Below, piece after piece: positions 24,754 through 33,503 of a stretch of 64,000 nucleotides of DNA; within the stretch, counting starts at the first letter, position 1; every line of letters starts with the position of its first letter. Source of the stretch: Novosphingobium taihuense. Its GTDB lineage: Bacteria > Pseudomonadota > Alphaproteobacteria > Sphingomonadales > Sphingomonadaceae. The stretch is from NCBI RefSeq assembly GCF_007830315.1, contig NZ_VLKJ01000013.1, positions 1 to 64,000 of the forward strand, read 5' to 3'. Below the pieces are notes generated by a model. The model ran no database searches and had not been told where the DNA came from. It saw nothing but the letters and a program-made list of their open reading frames with translations. Both the position numbers and the translations under genes were made by a program.

Positions 24754-26079
24754 TCAAACCAGTGCGTTGGCCTTGGCGATGGCGCCGAGCACTGCTGCGC
24801 TCGGCTTTGCCGTGCGTTCGAAAGTTACCGGGTCATAGCTGGCAAGGCCGAACTTGGGCTTGTAGCCGAAAACCCACTCGAAGTTGTCGATCAGCGACCA
24901 ATGGCAATAGCCTATCACCGGCACGCCATCATCGATGGCCTGCTTGAGGCCCGCCAATGCGGGTGGGATAAAGGCTGCGCGCACAGCATCGTCATCGGTG
25001 CCGACACCGTGCTCGGAAACCAGCACCGGCCGCCCGGTCATCGCATGGGCATAGCGCACGGCCCCGCCAAGCGACGCAGGCCAGACCTCGCCTCCCGACC
25101 AGTTCCGAACGCTGCCTTCAGGCGCGGGAAGCCTGCCCTTGTCGCCCCACAGTGCACGCTCGTAGTTTTGCACGCCGATGAAATCGTCAGCTTTCGCCAG
25201 CTCGAGCCAAGGCCCGTAAAGCTCCTCGCGCATGCGGTCGCGGATCGAGTTCCTGCCGACGGCCTGATCGTCCATCATTGCCAGAGAAACGCCCACCGGA
25301 AGGTCACCGCGCACCGCCTTGATCGCCGCGCGTCCTGCCTTGTGCGCGGCGAGCTGGCCCAGCTGCAGAGCGGGCAGATCGTCATAAGCTGCCACGTTGC
25401 CGCATACCATCTTGGCAACGCCAAGGCGCTTGGCGGCCGTGTCCAGCGTCAGCTTCTCGATGTCCCAGACCGCCTTCGGCAACGCCTGTCTTAGCAGAAT
25501 CATGAGGTTCGGCTCGTTCAGGGTGATCGCGCTGTGCATCTGCGCGCCCATCGCCTGCGTGACACGGGTACAATAGCGGGCAAACAGCTCCGCGCTTTCG
25601 GGGTTGATCCAGCCGCCCTGCGCGCTGAACCACAATGGTGCGCTGAAGTGGTTGTAGGTGACGACCGGAGCCAGCCCGCGCGCGCGACATCCTTCGATTA
25701 CCCGCCGGTAGTGCCCGAGCATCGCTTCGCTGAACTGGCCCTTGACCGGTTCGATCCGCGCCCATTCGACGCCGAAGCGATACGTGTTGAGCCCGATAGA
25801 TTTGGCCAGATCGAGATCGCGCTCCCACAGCAGCAAACTGTTGGCAGCATCGCCCGAAGGCTCCCGGAATACGGTCGGCTGCTGGTGTTCAAGATACCAC
25901 AGATCCGACGCGGTGTTGTTGCCTTCGATCTGGTGCGGCGCCGTCGATGCGCCCCACAGGAAGCCTTGCGGGAAGGAGGGACTGGCGACGTTGCGCTGCC
26001 GCTTGCTGGCGGCGGACAGTGGCGCGGCGGCGGCAAGGGCTGCGCCTCCGGCAAGAACGGTGCGACGGTCGAACATCAT
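24754..26079 (-). CDS. Family 1 glycoside hydrolase (beta-glucosidase type), Tat-exported
   Basis: A 441-residue secreted enzyme. A twin-arginine signal (FDRRTVLAGGAAL, residues 3-15) indicates export of the folded protein. The TIM barrel opens with FPQGFLWGASTAPHQIEG. The acid/base Glu is Glu189 in TLNEPN and the nucleophile Glu is Glu356 in VSEHGVGTDD, where the usual Asn after the Glu is His. The YNHFSAPLWF segment matches the family's glycone site. It should cleave terminal beta-glucose or related sugars in the periplasm or outside. It lies downstream of the LysR gene on the same strand, with an 84-base gap. Confidence 0.92.
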   Translation of the reverse strand: MMFDRRTVLAGGAALAAAAPLSAASKRQRNVASPSFPQGFLWGASTAPHQIEGNNTASDLWYLEHQQPTVFREPSGDAANSLLLWERDLDLAKSIGLNTYRFGVEWARIEPVKGQFSEAMLGHYRRVIEGCRARGLAPVVTYNHFSAPLWFSAQGGWINPESAELFARYCTRVTQAMGAQMHSAITLNEPNLMILLRQALPKAVWDIEKLTLDTAAKRLGVAKMVCGNVAAYDDLPALQLGQLAAHKAGRAAIKAVRGDLPVGVSLAMMDDQAVGRNSIRDRMREELYGPWLELAKADDFIGVQNYERALWGDKGRLPAPEGSVRNWSGGEVWPASLGGAVRYAHAMTGRPVLVSEHGVGTDDDAVRAAFIPPALAGLKQAIDDGVPVIGYCHWSLIDNFEWVFGYKPKFGLASYDPVTFERTAKPSAAVLGAIAKANALV

Positions 26080-26163
26080 TTCTCCTCAAAGCTTTGCACC
26101 AGCACCTATGCCAGCTGCACCGCAAGGTAAAATACCCGATTATCGCCCAGCCATCGCTGCAGG

Positions 26164-27075
26164 CTATAACTCGGCCATAACCTCGAGCATCGCCCGGCCA
26201 AGCGGCGGCAGCCTGCGGTCGGCAAGGTGGCGTACGCCTACGCTGCGCTCGAACGTCGCCTCGGCAATGGCGATGGCGCGCAGCACGCCGATGCTCAGCT
26301 CTGCGGCAGCGACAGTGCGCGGCAGCACGGTCACGCGATCGCTGTGCCGGACGATCGCCTTGGTGGTGAGCAGCGAATCGCAGCGGATCACGTTCTGCGG
26401 CACCGGCACGCCCGCGGCGAGGAACAGCGCATCGACCTGCCGCCGGAACGCGCCTTGCGCCTCGGGCAGGACCCACGGCAGATCGGCCACGTCGCGCAGC
26501 GAGAGGGCATCGTTCAGCGCATCGTGCCGCCGCCCGACGATGAGCGCGAACGAATCCCGCGATGCCGTCACTTCAACAAGGTCCGACGGGCACTCCTCGA
26601 TTTCGGTGGTCACGAAAGCAAGGTCGATTGCGCCAGTGCGCAGCAGGTCGGCCAGTTGCGGGTCCGGCCGCTCGATCACACTCAGCGCGAAAGGCCCCAC
26701 GCGCTCCTCAAGCTGCGCCACCGCCTGCGGCAGAAGGCTGACCAGCGCGCCCGGCGTGCCGCCGATCCGTAGCGGCCCTGCCACATTGCGCGCAGCGTGA
26801 TCGACCTCGACCGCTGCCGTCTCAAGCAGACGGACCATCGCCTCGGCCCGGTCGCGCAGCGCCTCGCCCTCGCGCGTCAGCACGATGCCGCTGCGTGCGC
26901 GGGCGAAGAGCGTGACGCCAAGCCTTTGCTCGAGGAGCGCAATCGTGTTCGAGACCGAAGGCTGCGACAGGTTCATCGCCCGCGCCGCGCCACTGATCGA
27001 TCCCGTCTCGCACACCCGCCAGAACGTGGCGACGGCGCGCGGGTCGATGCGGAGTCGGGAGGGCTGGTCACTCAT
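26164..27075 (-). CDS. LysR family transcriptional regulator
   Basis: A 303-residue regulator. The N-terminal winged helix reads FWRVCETGSISGAARAMNLS then QPSVSNTIALLEQRLGVTLF, the typical LTTR pattern (about residues 18-55). The C-terminal part is a periplasmic-binding-type effector domain with no readable ligand. It is divergent from the Slam-like gene. A T-N11-A box with perfect GCATAG/CTATGC arms lies 24 bases from its start, so self-repression and control of the Slam-FecR pair is the simplest reading. The glycosidase gene downstream may be in the same transcript. Confidence 0.93.
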   Translation of the reverse strand: MSDQPSRLRIDPRAVATFWRVCETGSISGAARAMNLSQPSVSNTIALLEQRLGVTLFARARSGIVLTREGEALRDRAEAMVRLLETAAVEVDHAARNVAGPLRIGGTPGALVSLLPQAVAQLEERVGPFALSVIERPDPQLADLLRTGAIDLAFVTTEIEECPSDLVEVTASRDSFALIVGRRHDALNDALSLRDVADLPWVLPEAQGAFRRQVDALFLAAGVPVPQNVIRCDSLLTTKAIVRHSDRVTVLPRTVAAAELSIGVLRAIAIAEATFERSVGVRHLADRRLPPLGRAMLEVMAEL

Positions 27076-27095
27076 CCCGATACCTTACCGCGCAA

Positions 27096-27114
27096 GCATA
27101 GCGCCTGTCTATGC
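27096..27114. promoter_or_regulatory. LysR-type box between lysR and the Slam gene
   Basis: GCATAG-N7-CTATGC, a perfect 6-base inverted repeat that contains the T-N11-A signature (T at 27099, A at 27111) of LysR-type sites. It lies in the 144-base divergent gap between the LysR start and the Slam-like gene. Confidence 0.65.
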
Positions 27115-27219
27115 AACGGCGCGCGACAGGCCTTGTCACCCCCCTAACAGCCATTGTCATCGGACATCCCTGCGCCCGCGCGATAGCTGAAACGCCATCA
27201 TCCAGTCGCGAGGGGTACG

Positions 27220-28518
27220 ATGGCGACCAAGCATCATTTCCTGCAGGCCACCGCCTGCACCATGGCCGTGGCGGCAGCGCTGCCCGCGCCAGCGTTCGGC
27301 CAGACAGCGAACGCCAGCGAAGCTGAAACCCGCTACGCCGCTCTCGCTGCGCAGGAACGCGCCAAGGCCGGCGACCCGGCGTTCGACTACGCCCTCGGCC
27401 TCGCTGCCTCCGATGCGGGGCACTATGGCGAGGCGATCGTCGCCCTCCAGCGCGTGCTTGCCCGCCAGCCCGACAACGCCCCGGCCCGCGCCGAACTCGC
27501 CCGTGCGTATGCGCTTGCCGGAGACATCGACACCGCCCGCGCCCAGTTCGCCACCGTGGTCGACGATCCGACGATCCCCGATCCGGTGCGTCAGCGCTTC
27601 ACCGGCTTCGTCCGCCAGTTCGACAAGCAGATCAAGGGCGGCGGCTCGGATGTCTCAGGCTTTGCCGAGGCCGCATTCGGGCATGACAGCAACATCAACT
27701 CGGCCACTCAGCTGACCTCGATCACCATCCCCCTCTTCGCAGCGCTTGGCCCCGGCACGCTGGGCAATGGTGCGCGCGCGCAGAAGGACGAGTTCTACGA
27801 CCTGTCTGGCGGCGTCAGCGCGGTCAGCGCGGTCTCGCGGCAGGACCGCGTGTTCGGCTCGCTGCTCGGCAACTTCCGCGACAATCTCGATTCTGCTGCC
27901 TTCGATCAGGCCAGCCTTACCGGCACCGCAGGCTTTGCCCACACGTTCGCCAACCGCGATGTCGCCTCGCTTTCGGGGCAGGTGCAAAAGTACTGGCTCG
28001 GCCACAAGGGCTTCCGCACCGCCTATGGCGCGATCGGCCAGTACACCCACATGCTGGCCGGGGGCAAAGCCCTCTCCGCCTCCGTCCAGTATACCCGCTT
28101 CGATTATGACCGCGATCCGTTGCGCGATGCAGACCGCTTCGCCGTCGGCCTCGGCCTTGCTGCGCGGCAGTTCTCGGTGAACCTGATCGGCGGTCACGAG
28201 GAAACCCGCAAACAGGCGGGCGACGCCGAATCCAACACCTTTGCCGGAGCCAGCGCGGGCGCGGAAGTGCAGATCGCGCCCAAGGTGGCGGTCGTTGGCG
28301 GCATTGCCTTCGACTTGCGCCGCTATGACCGCGCCGACCTGCTGTTCATGCGCAAGCGCCATGACGAGCGCGTGGACGTGACCGCTGCGGTCAAGATCGC
28401 GGTGCTGCCGCGCCTGTTCCTCCAGCCCAAGGCGACATGGTCGCGCAACTGGTCGAACATCGCCCTTTACGATCACGAACGCTGGACCGTGCAGGCCGGC
28501 GCGCGCTTCGAATTCTGA
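27220..28518 (+). CDS. Slam-type surface protein translocator (TPR + DUF560 barrel)
   Basis: A 432-residue outer-membrane protein. After a signal peptide (end near PAFGQ, residue 27) comes a TPR-type periplasmic domain (about 30-130: HYGEAIVALQRVLARQPDNA and RAELARAYALAGDIDTARAQ). The DUF560 barrel begins at about 145 with GFAEAAFGHDSNINSAT, whose GxDSNIN is characteristic of surface lipoprotein assembly modifiers. Strands continue to the last Phe (VQAGARFEF). Slam proteins move a specific partner with C-terminal beta-barrel domains across the outer membrane. The partner here is almost surely the protein encoded 17 bases downstream. Regulation by the divergent LysR is inferred from the box at 27096. 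Confidence 0.85.
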   Translation: MATKHHFLQATACTMAVAAALPAPAFGQTANASEAETRYAALAAQERAKAGDPAFDYALGLAASDAGHYGEAIVALQRVLARQPDNAPARAELARAYALAGDIDTARAQFATVVDDPTIPDPVRQRFTGFVRQFDKQIKGGGSDVSGFAEAAFGHDSNINSATQLTSITIPLFAALGPGTLGNGARAQKDEFYDLSGGVSAVSAVSRQDRVFGSLLGNFRDNLDSAAFDQASLTGTAGFAHTFANRDVASLSGQVQKYWLGHKGFRTAYGAIGQYTHMLAGGKALSASVQYTRFDYDRDPLRDADRFAVGLGLAARQFSVNLIGGHEETRKQAGDAESNTFAGASAGAEVQIAPKVAVVGGIAFDLRRYDRADLLFMRKRHDERVDVTAAVKIAVLPRLFLQPKATWSRNWSNIALYDHERWTVQAGARFEF

Positions 28519-28535
28519 TCCGGGAGACAAGTCCC

Positions 28536-31500
28536 ATGAAAGCTTCAGCCCTCACCGCCCTCCTGATCGGCGCTTCCTCTCTGGCCGTGGCCACCCATGC
28601 CAAGGCGCAGGAAGTGGTCTTTGCCGACAATGCCGACCTTGCCGCCGCCGCCCTGCGCGGTGAGCGCGTGACCCAAGGCTCCGGCGTCACCCAGATCCGC
28701 CTGTCGAGCGGCGCGATGCTCTCCTTCGTCGAAGGCGCGGAATTCCAGCTGCGCCCCGATGGCACGGTCGACCTGTTCAAGGGCAACGTCACCGTCACCG
28801 GCGCTGGCATGAGCGAAACCGTGGTGCGCCTCGGCGGGCAGGGCTCCGGCAAGATCAGCGGCGCGGGATCTTCGGGCAGCTTCTCGGTCGATACCGATGC
28901 CAGCGGCAAGACCAAGGCGACAGGCCGCGTCCTCACCGGCCTTGCCTCCATCGCCAACGGGCGCGAGGAAAAGCGCTTTGCCGCAGGGCAGGCCTGGGAA
29001 GTCGCCAATGGCCACCCGCGCCTTGCAACGTCCGCCCCGGTCGCGCCTGCCCCGCGCATGACGCCGCAGCGGCAGGCCCAACTGGCCACGCAGACGCCCG
29101 CCCCTGCTCCCGCCCCGACGCCAGAACCGCAAGTTGCCGCGATCAGCGAAGGCGGCCCTGCCGCTGCGGCGGAGAACGGCGTGCCGGTCGTGCTGGGTGA
29201 AGCGCTTGCCGCTGCCGGGGCTTCGGGCGACATCGTCTCCTCGGGCCAGCGCGTCGAGGCGGCCGTCGCCAATCCTTCGCTCGAAACTTTCCCGTCGGAT
29301 GATCTGGCGAACCTCGTCGCATATGCCGCGCGGCTGCAGACGCTCTACGGCGGCCAGCCGTTCAACCAGGCCCAGGCCGACGTGATCCGCGCCTACCTGA
29401 ACTATCTCGCCAGCGGCCAGTCGCAGGCGCAGTTCCTCACCGTCTATGCCGGACTGATGGTGCAGTTCCTCGATCTCGTCCGCTCCGGCGCGGCACCATC
29501 GTCGTTCAGCGGGACGTCGCTGGCTGACATAAACGCCTTCATCTCCTACCGCTCGCGCACCGATGGCTTTGCCGCGCTGTCGAGCCAGAACCGCGTGCTG
29601 GTCGACGCCTATATCGCCTTCGTGCTAGGCGGCGGCAGTGCAGACCAGTTCGTCGCGCGCTATACCACGCTGACCCAAGCCTACTTCACTTTCATCCGTG
29701 GCGGCGGCGATCCGCTGGCCTTTGAAGGCGCAACGCAAGCCACGCTCAGCGCATACATCACCTTCCTCAACGATTCCGGGTTGCTGGTGCGCCTTGCCGA
29801 GAGCGACCGCGCGTTTCTGCAGGCCTATCTCGCCAATGGCGGCACGGCCTTCATCCAGCAGTACCGCACCGCGCTGACCACTTACTTCGCCTATCTGCAG
29901 AGCGGACAGTTGCCGAGCCAGTACGAAGGCGCCGATCCCGCCGCGCTGCGCCAGTACCTCGAAACGCTGCAGGCGACCGGGCTGTTCGAACAGGTGCTGG
30001 GCGCACAGGCGACGTTCTATGCGCAGTATCTCGCCTACCTGAAGCAGGGCGGCACCATCGACGGCTGGCAGGGCCTGCCCGCCAATGTCTTTGCAGGTTA
30101 TGCGCAGGCGCTCGCGAGCTATCAGGCCTACCTTGCCGCAGGCGGGGTGCCCTCGGCCTATACCGCGCTCGATCCCGCGGTGCTGCGCCAGTATCTCGAT
30201 GCGCTGGCGGCGGCAGGTGCGCTTGACCGGTTCCTTGGCAACACCGCCACGTTCTATGCGCAATACCTCGCCTACCTTGCAGACGGCGGCACGATTGACG
30301 GGTGGCAGGGCCTGCCATTCAACGTCTTCACCGGCTACGCCACCGCACTGCAGGCCTATTACGATTTCCTGCAGAACGGAGGCCTGCCCTCGGCCTATAC
30401 CGCGCTCACGCAGGACGAGATCCGGCAGTATCTGGCAGCCCTTTCGGCGGTCGGCGCGAACGAGGCATTCCTCGGCCAGCTTGCCAGCTTCTACACGGCG
30501 TTCTTCACGTATCTTGCCAATGGCGGAAACCCGGATCTCTACACCGGCCTGCCGACCCCGCCGAACTATCAGGCCTTTGCCGATGCGGTCGCCGCCTATG
30601 TCGCCTATCTTCAGGCGGGCGGCGTGCCGAGCGCTTACACGGGCGCTGATCTTGCCCTGCTGCAGCAGTACATCAAGGCACTGATCGACAGCGGCAAGCT
30701 TTCGACGCTGCTGGCAGGACAGGCCGAGTTCCTCACCGCCTATTATGCGTTCCTTGTGGGCGGCGGCACGGCGGACGGCTATTCGGCGCTGCCGGTCTAT
30801 GCGACCTACGTTACCGCGCTCGAGGCCTACTACGCTTTCCTGGCGAGCGGCGGAAAGCCTTCGGACTATACCCTGCTCACGCAGGCGCAGATCCTCGCCT
30901 ACCTCAAGGCGCTGACCGATGCGGGCGTGCTTGCCGCGCTGTTCGACGGGACGACCCTGAGCTTCATCCAGAGCTACTACGTCTATCTGGCAGGCGGCGG
31001 CAATCCGGACCTGTTCTCGGGGCTTCCGGGCAGTGGCGGCGGCACGGGCGGTGGCGGAACGGGCGGCACGCGCCTGACGACCTACACCGGCGGCTTCCCC
31101 TCGAACGCATCGGGATCGAAGGCCATCGCCGGCCACGCCGGGAACATCCAGCCAGCCAACTCGACGCCCACCGTGAACGCAAGCGGTGAACTGGAAACGG
31201 CGGGCGACATTGCCACGCTGGGGGCCAAGGTCACCGACGTTGCAGGCGATGCCAGTGCCATCGTCGGGCGCTACTACGATGGCAATGCCCGCTTCAAGAA
31301 CAGCCAGTTCGGCTTTGGCGTGAACAACGGCCTGCCCTATGTCGTGCTCGCCCCCAAGGGCGGGACCCTGCCGGTCTCGGGCACGGTCGATTACAAGGTG
31401 CTCGCGGCAACGCGTCCGGTCTATTCCGACGGCCGCACCGCGCCGGGCACCTTCGATGCAGCGCTGACCCTGAGCTTCACCAGCAACAGCCGCGTCCTGT

Positions 31501-33359
31501 TCTTCCGCACGCTGGGCACCATCGTGATGCCTGAAAGCGGAGGCGACGTTACCTACACCTTCAGCACGCCCAATTATGCAAACGGGCAGCTGCAGGAGGT
31601 CATCTACGACAGCCTCGGCAACTACTTCTTCGGCACCGGCATGACAGGGCAGGGCGAAGGTTGCGTCGGCACCGGCTGCAACATCAGCCTCTACGGCGAT
31701 TTCGCGGGGCAAGAGCAGGTCAACCGCCTCGGCCTGATGTACCAGACCTATGGCGGCAGCTTCAGCGCAGGCCGCATCCAGGGTGCGGTAATCTTCGGCA
31801 AGGACGGCACACTTCCGGGCGGTAGCACGGGCGGCGGAACGGGTGGAGGCGTCCTCACCGGCTACAGTGGTGGCTTCAACGGCACCTCCCCCCGGATCAA
31901 CTTCATCACCACCCTGCGCCTGCCGGACGGTCGCCTGATCACCGGCAGCGAGCTGGGCTTCAGTGCCACAGCCTATACGCTCGATGCCAACGGCGGGCTG
32001 CAAAGCTACACCCGCCCGGCCAACATCACGCGCACGCCCGGCACGATGACGGTCAGCGATGTTGCTGGTGATGCTGATATAGTGCTCGGGCGCTGGTCCA
32101 ATGGCACCAATACCGGAGCAAATCCGTTCACTCTCAACGCCAACCAGGGGCTGCATTATTTCGCCGCGCGGGCCTTGCCGACAAACTTCACGGCGCCGAC
32201 GACGGGCATCGTCAGCTATGCTCTCTATGCCGCGACCAAGCCAACATGGATCGACGGATCGAGCGCGCCGGGCACGTTTACCGGCAGCTTCAAGGTCAAT
32301 TTCGGGCGCACCCTGCCGATAGTGGCGATGGAAGCGCGTATCGTCATGCCCGGCGGCAGTCTTAATGGTGCCGATTACGTCTATAACATCGCCACCACGG
32401 GCGGCCTTGCCGACATCTCGCAGTCGACAACGCAGTTCCAGCTCTATTCTAACGGGACCTTCGGCTTCGTCGCGCCCGGGGACGACGGATCGAGCCGCTG
32501 CACGAATTTCTGCACCGTGGCCGTCAACGGCAGCTTTGCCGGATCGGCAGACAAGGCGGCAATCACCTACGCCGCGCTGACGCCGGGCGGCGACAGCAAG
32601 TACATCATCGGCTCTGCTGCCTTCAAGGCCAGCGGCACCGTCGCCTCGTCCGGCTCGCCCACGATCAGCTTCGCGCCAACTGCGGTTCTGCAAAACGGCG
32701 GCACTAACGCGTCCTCGTCCGCCGAAGTCACGGTCTCGCCGGACGGCACGATCAGCCGGGTCAAGCTGACGCCGAACTCCAACATCCTCTACGGCACCTC
32801 CTCGGTGCTCAAGGAACACGGCCGCATCGATGATGCAGTGGCCTGGACTCGCTGGGACGATACCGCGAACAATGCCTCGACCAATCCTCAGGTTCATATC
32901 GTCACCGGAACCGCAGCAGCCAACCTCCCGGTAAGCGGGACGGTAAACTACGCCGTCGTCGGATCGACCGCGCCGACCAACTTCAACGGGGCGGACGGCA
33001 ACTCGGGTACGGCATCGGGCACGCTCGCCGTCCAGTTCGGCACGCAGGCCAAGGTCGGCTTCAACCTCAACGTCGCCACCGGCAACCGGGGCTGGACGGT
33101 GGCAACGCCGGGCGGATCGGCAGACCCTGGCAACGGCGGCCTCGTTGTCGGCGGCGACATGCGCTTCGGTTCGGGCTCGGTTGGCATCGCGGCGGCAAAC
33201 GCCAACAGCTGCATCGGTTCTTGCACCGCAAGCGTGGTGGGCGCGCTCTATGGCAACGCTGCCAGCCACGTCGGGCTTGGCTATCAGATCAGCGATTTTG
33301 CCCCGACTGGCGCGTTCACCGTCAACGGCGTGCTTGTCTTCGGCAAGGTTGCTCCTTGA
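28536..33359 (+). CDS. Giant secreted FecR-domain protein with seven repeats and three Slam-substrate-like barrels
   Basis: A 1607-residue protein. It has a signal peptide cleaved near AKAQ (residue 25) and no lipobox. A FecR domain follows (about 50-160, VTQIRLSSGAMLSFVEGAEF onward), then a Pro/Ala linker (165-205). Seven tandem repeats of about 70-82 residues (about 300-832) are rich in YxxYL and GGxPSxY motifs. A Gly/Thr linker leads to three barrel modules (about 847-1093, 1106-1368, 1372-1607), each with a Cys pair (1043/1048, 1322/1326, 1559/1563), then GxFxG, and closing in FG- or FK-type strands. Such barrels are typical of Slam substrates (TbpB, hemophores). GGGAGA precedes the ATG. 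It probably is exported by the Slam-like protein encoded just upstream; the ligand or role (heme, metal, adhesion) is unknown. Confidence 0.85.
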   Translation: MKASALTALLIGASSLAVATHAKAQEVVFADNADLAAAALRGERVTQGSGVTQIRLSSGAMLSFVEGAEFQLRPDGTVDLFKGNVTVTGAGMSETVVRLGGQGSGKISGAGSSGSFSVDTDASGKTKATGRVLTGLASIANGREEKRFAAGQAWEVANGHPRLATSAPVAPAPRMTPQRQAQLATQTPAPAPAPTPEPQVAAISEGGPAAAAENGVPVVLGEALAAAGASGDIVSSGQRVEAAVANPSLETFPSDDLANLVAYAARLQTLYGGQPFNQAQADVIRAYLNYLASGQSQAQFLTVYAGLMVQFLDLVRSGAAPSSFSGTSLADINAFISYRSRTDGFAALSSQNRVLVDAYIAFVLGGGSADQFVARYTTLTQAYFTFIRGGGDPLAFEGATQATLSAYITFLNDSGLLVRLAESDRAFLQAYLANGGTAFIQQYRTALTTYFAYLQSGQLPSQYEGADPAALRQYLETLQATGLFEQVLGAQATFYAQYLAYLKQGGTIDGWQGLPANVFAGYAQALASYQAYLAAGGVPSAYTALDPAVLRQYLDALAAAGALDRFLGNTATFYAQYLAYLADGGTIDGWQGLPFNVFTGYATALQAYYDFLQNGGLPSAYTALTQDEIRQYLAALSAVGANEAFLGQLASFYTAFFTYLANGGNPDLYTGLPTPPNYQAFADAVAAYVAYLQAGGVPSAYTGADLALLQQYIKALIDSGKLSTLLAGQAEFLTAYYAFLVGGGTADGYSALPVYATYVTALEAYYAFLASGGKPSDYTLLTQAQILAYLKALTDAGVLAALFDGTTLSFIQSYYVYLAGGGNPDLFSGLPGSGGGTGGGGTGGTRLTTYTGGFPSNASGSKAIAGHAGNIQPANSTPTVNASGELETAGDIATLGAKVTDVAGDASAIVGRYYDGNARFKNSQFGFGVNNGLPYVVLAPKGGTLPVSGTVDYKVLAATRPVYSDGRTAPGTFDAALTLSFTSNSRVLFFRTLGTIVMPESGGDVTYTFSTPNYANGQLQEVIYDSLGNYFFGTGMTGQGEGCVGTGCNISLYGDFAGQEQVNRLGLMYQTYGGSFSAGRIQGAVIFGKDGTLPGGSTGGGTGGGVLTGYSGGFNGTSPRINFITTLRLPDGRLITGSELGFSATAYTLDANGGLQSYTRPANITRTPGTMTVSDVAGDADIVLGRWSNGTNTGANPFTLNANQGLHYFAARALPTNFTAPTTGIVSYALYAATKPTWIDGSSAPGTFTGSFKVNFGRTLPIVAMEARIVMPGGSLNGADYVYNIATTGGLADISQSTTQFQLYSNGTFGFVAPGDDGSSRCTNFCTVAVNGSFAGSADKAAITYAALTPGGDSKYIIGSAAFKASGTVASSGSPTISFAPTAVLQNGGTNASSSAEVTVSPDGTISRVKLTPNSNILYGTSSVLKEHGRIDDAVAWTRWDDTANNASTNPQVHIVTGTAAANLPVSGTVNYAVVGSTAPTNFNGADGNSGTASGTLAVQFGTQAKVGFNLNVATGNRGWTVATPGGSADPGNGGLVVGGDMRFGSGSVGIAAANANSCIGSCTASVVGALYGNAASHVGLGYQISDFAPTGAFTVNGVLVFGKVAP
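29433..31030 (+). repeat. Seven tandem coding repeats of about 230 bases
   Basis: Protein-level repeats inside the FecR-domain gene. Each unit has a helix YxxYLxxG, then GGxPSxYT, a helix LRQYLxAL, and a YxxYLAxGG-type helix ending in a GLP turn. Units 3, 4 and 5 are most alike (QYLAYLKQGGTIDGWQGLP and QYLAYLADGGTIDGWQGLP), implying recent duplication; units 1 and 2 are divergent. Confidence 0.8.
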
Positions 33360-33503
33360 TCGGCAAGCGCCACTGAAAGTAACGGCATTTGTCACGAGAG
33401 TGACGGGACAGTTGTGTGGGAGTTAGGGGGGAGTTGGGCGAGAGTCCCCGAGAGTTGGAAAGGGGCCGCACGGGAGTGTGGTCCGGCTTCTAGGGGATGA
33501 CCG

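Noticed and set aside
28437..28535. A longer N-terminus for the FecR-domain protein
   Set aside because: The upstream codons overlap the Slam-like gene; GGGAGA and the signal peptide place the start at 28536.
29433..31030. Possible CRISPR array because of regular DNA repeats
   Set aside because: The repeats are about 230 bases, coding, diverged at third positions and without spacers; no cas genes are near.
29625..33395. A 1256-codon open frame on the minus strand antisense to the FecR-domain gene
   Set aside because: It is the mirror of a long GC-rich coding sequence, with Arg/Ala/Gly-rich translation, no domain and no ribosome site; the plus strand carries a clear secreted protein.
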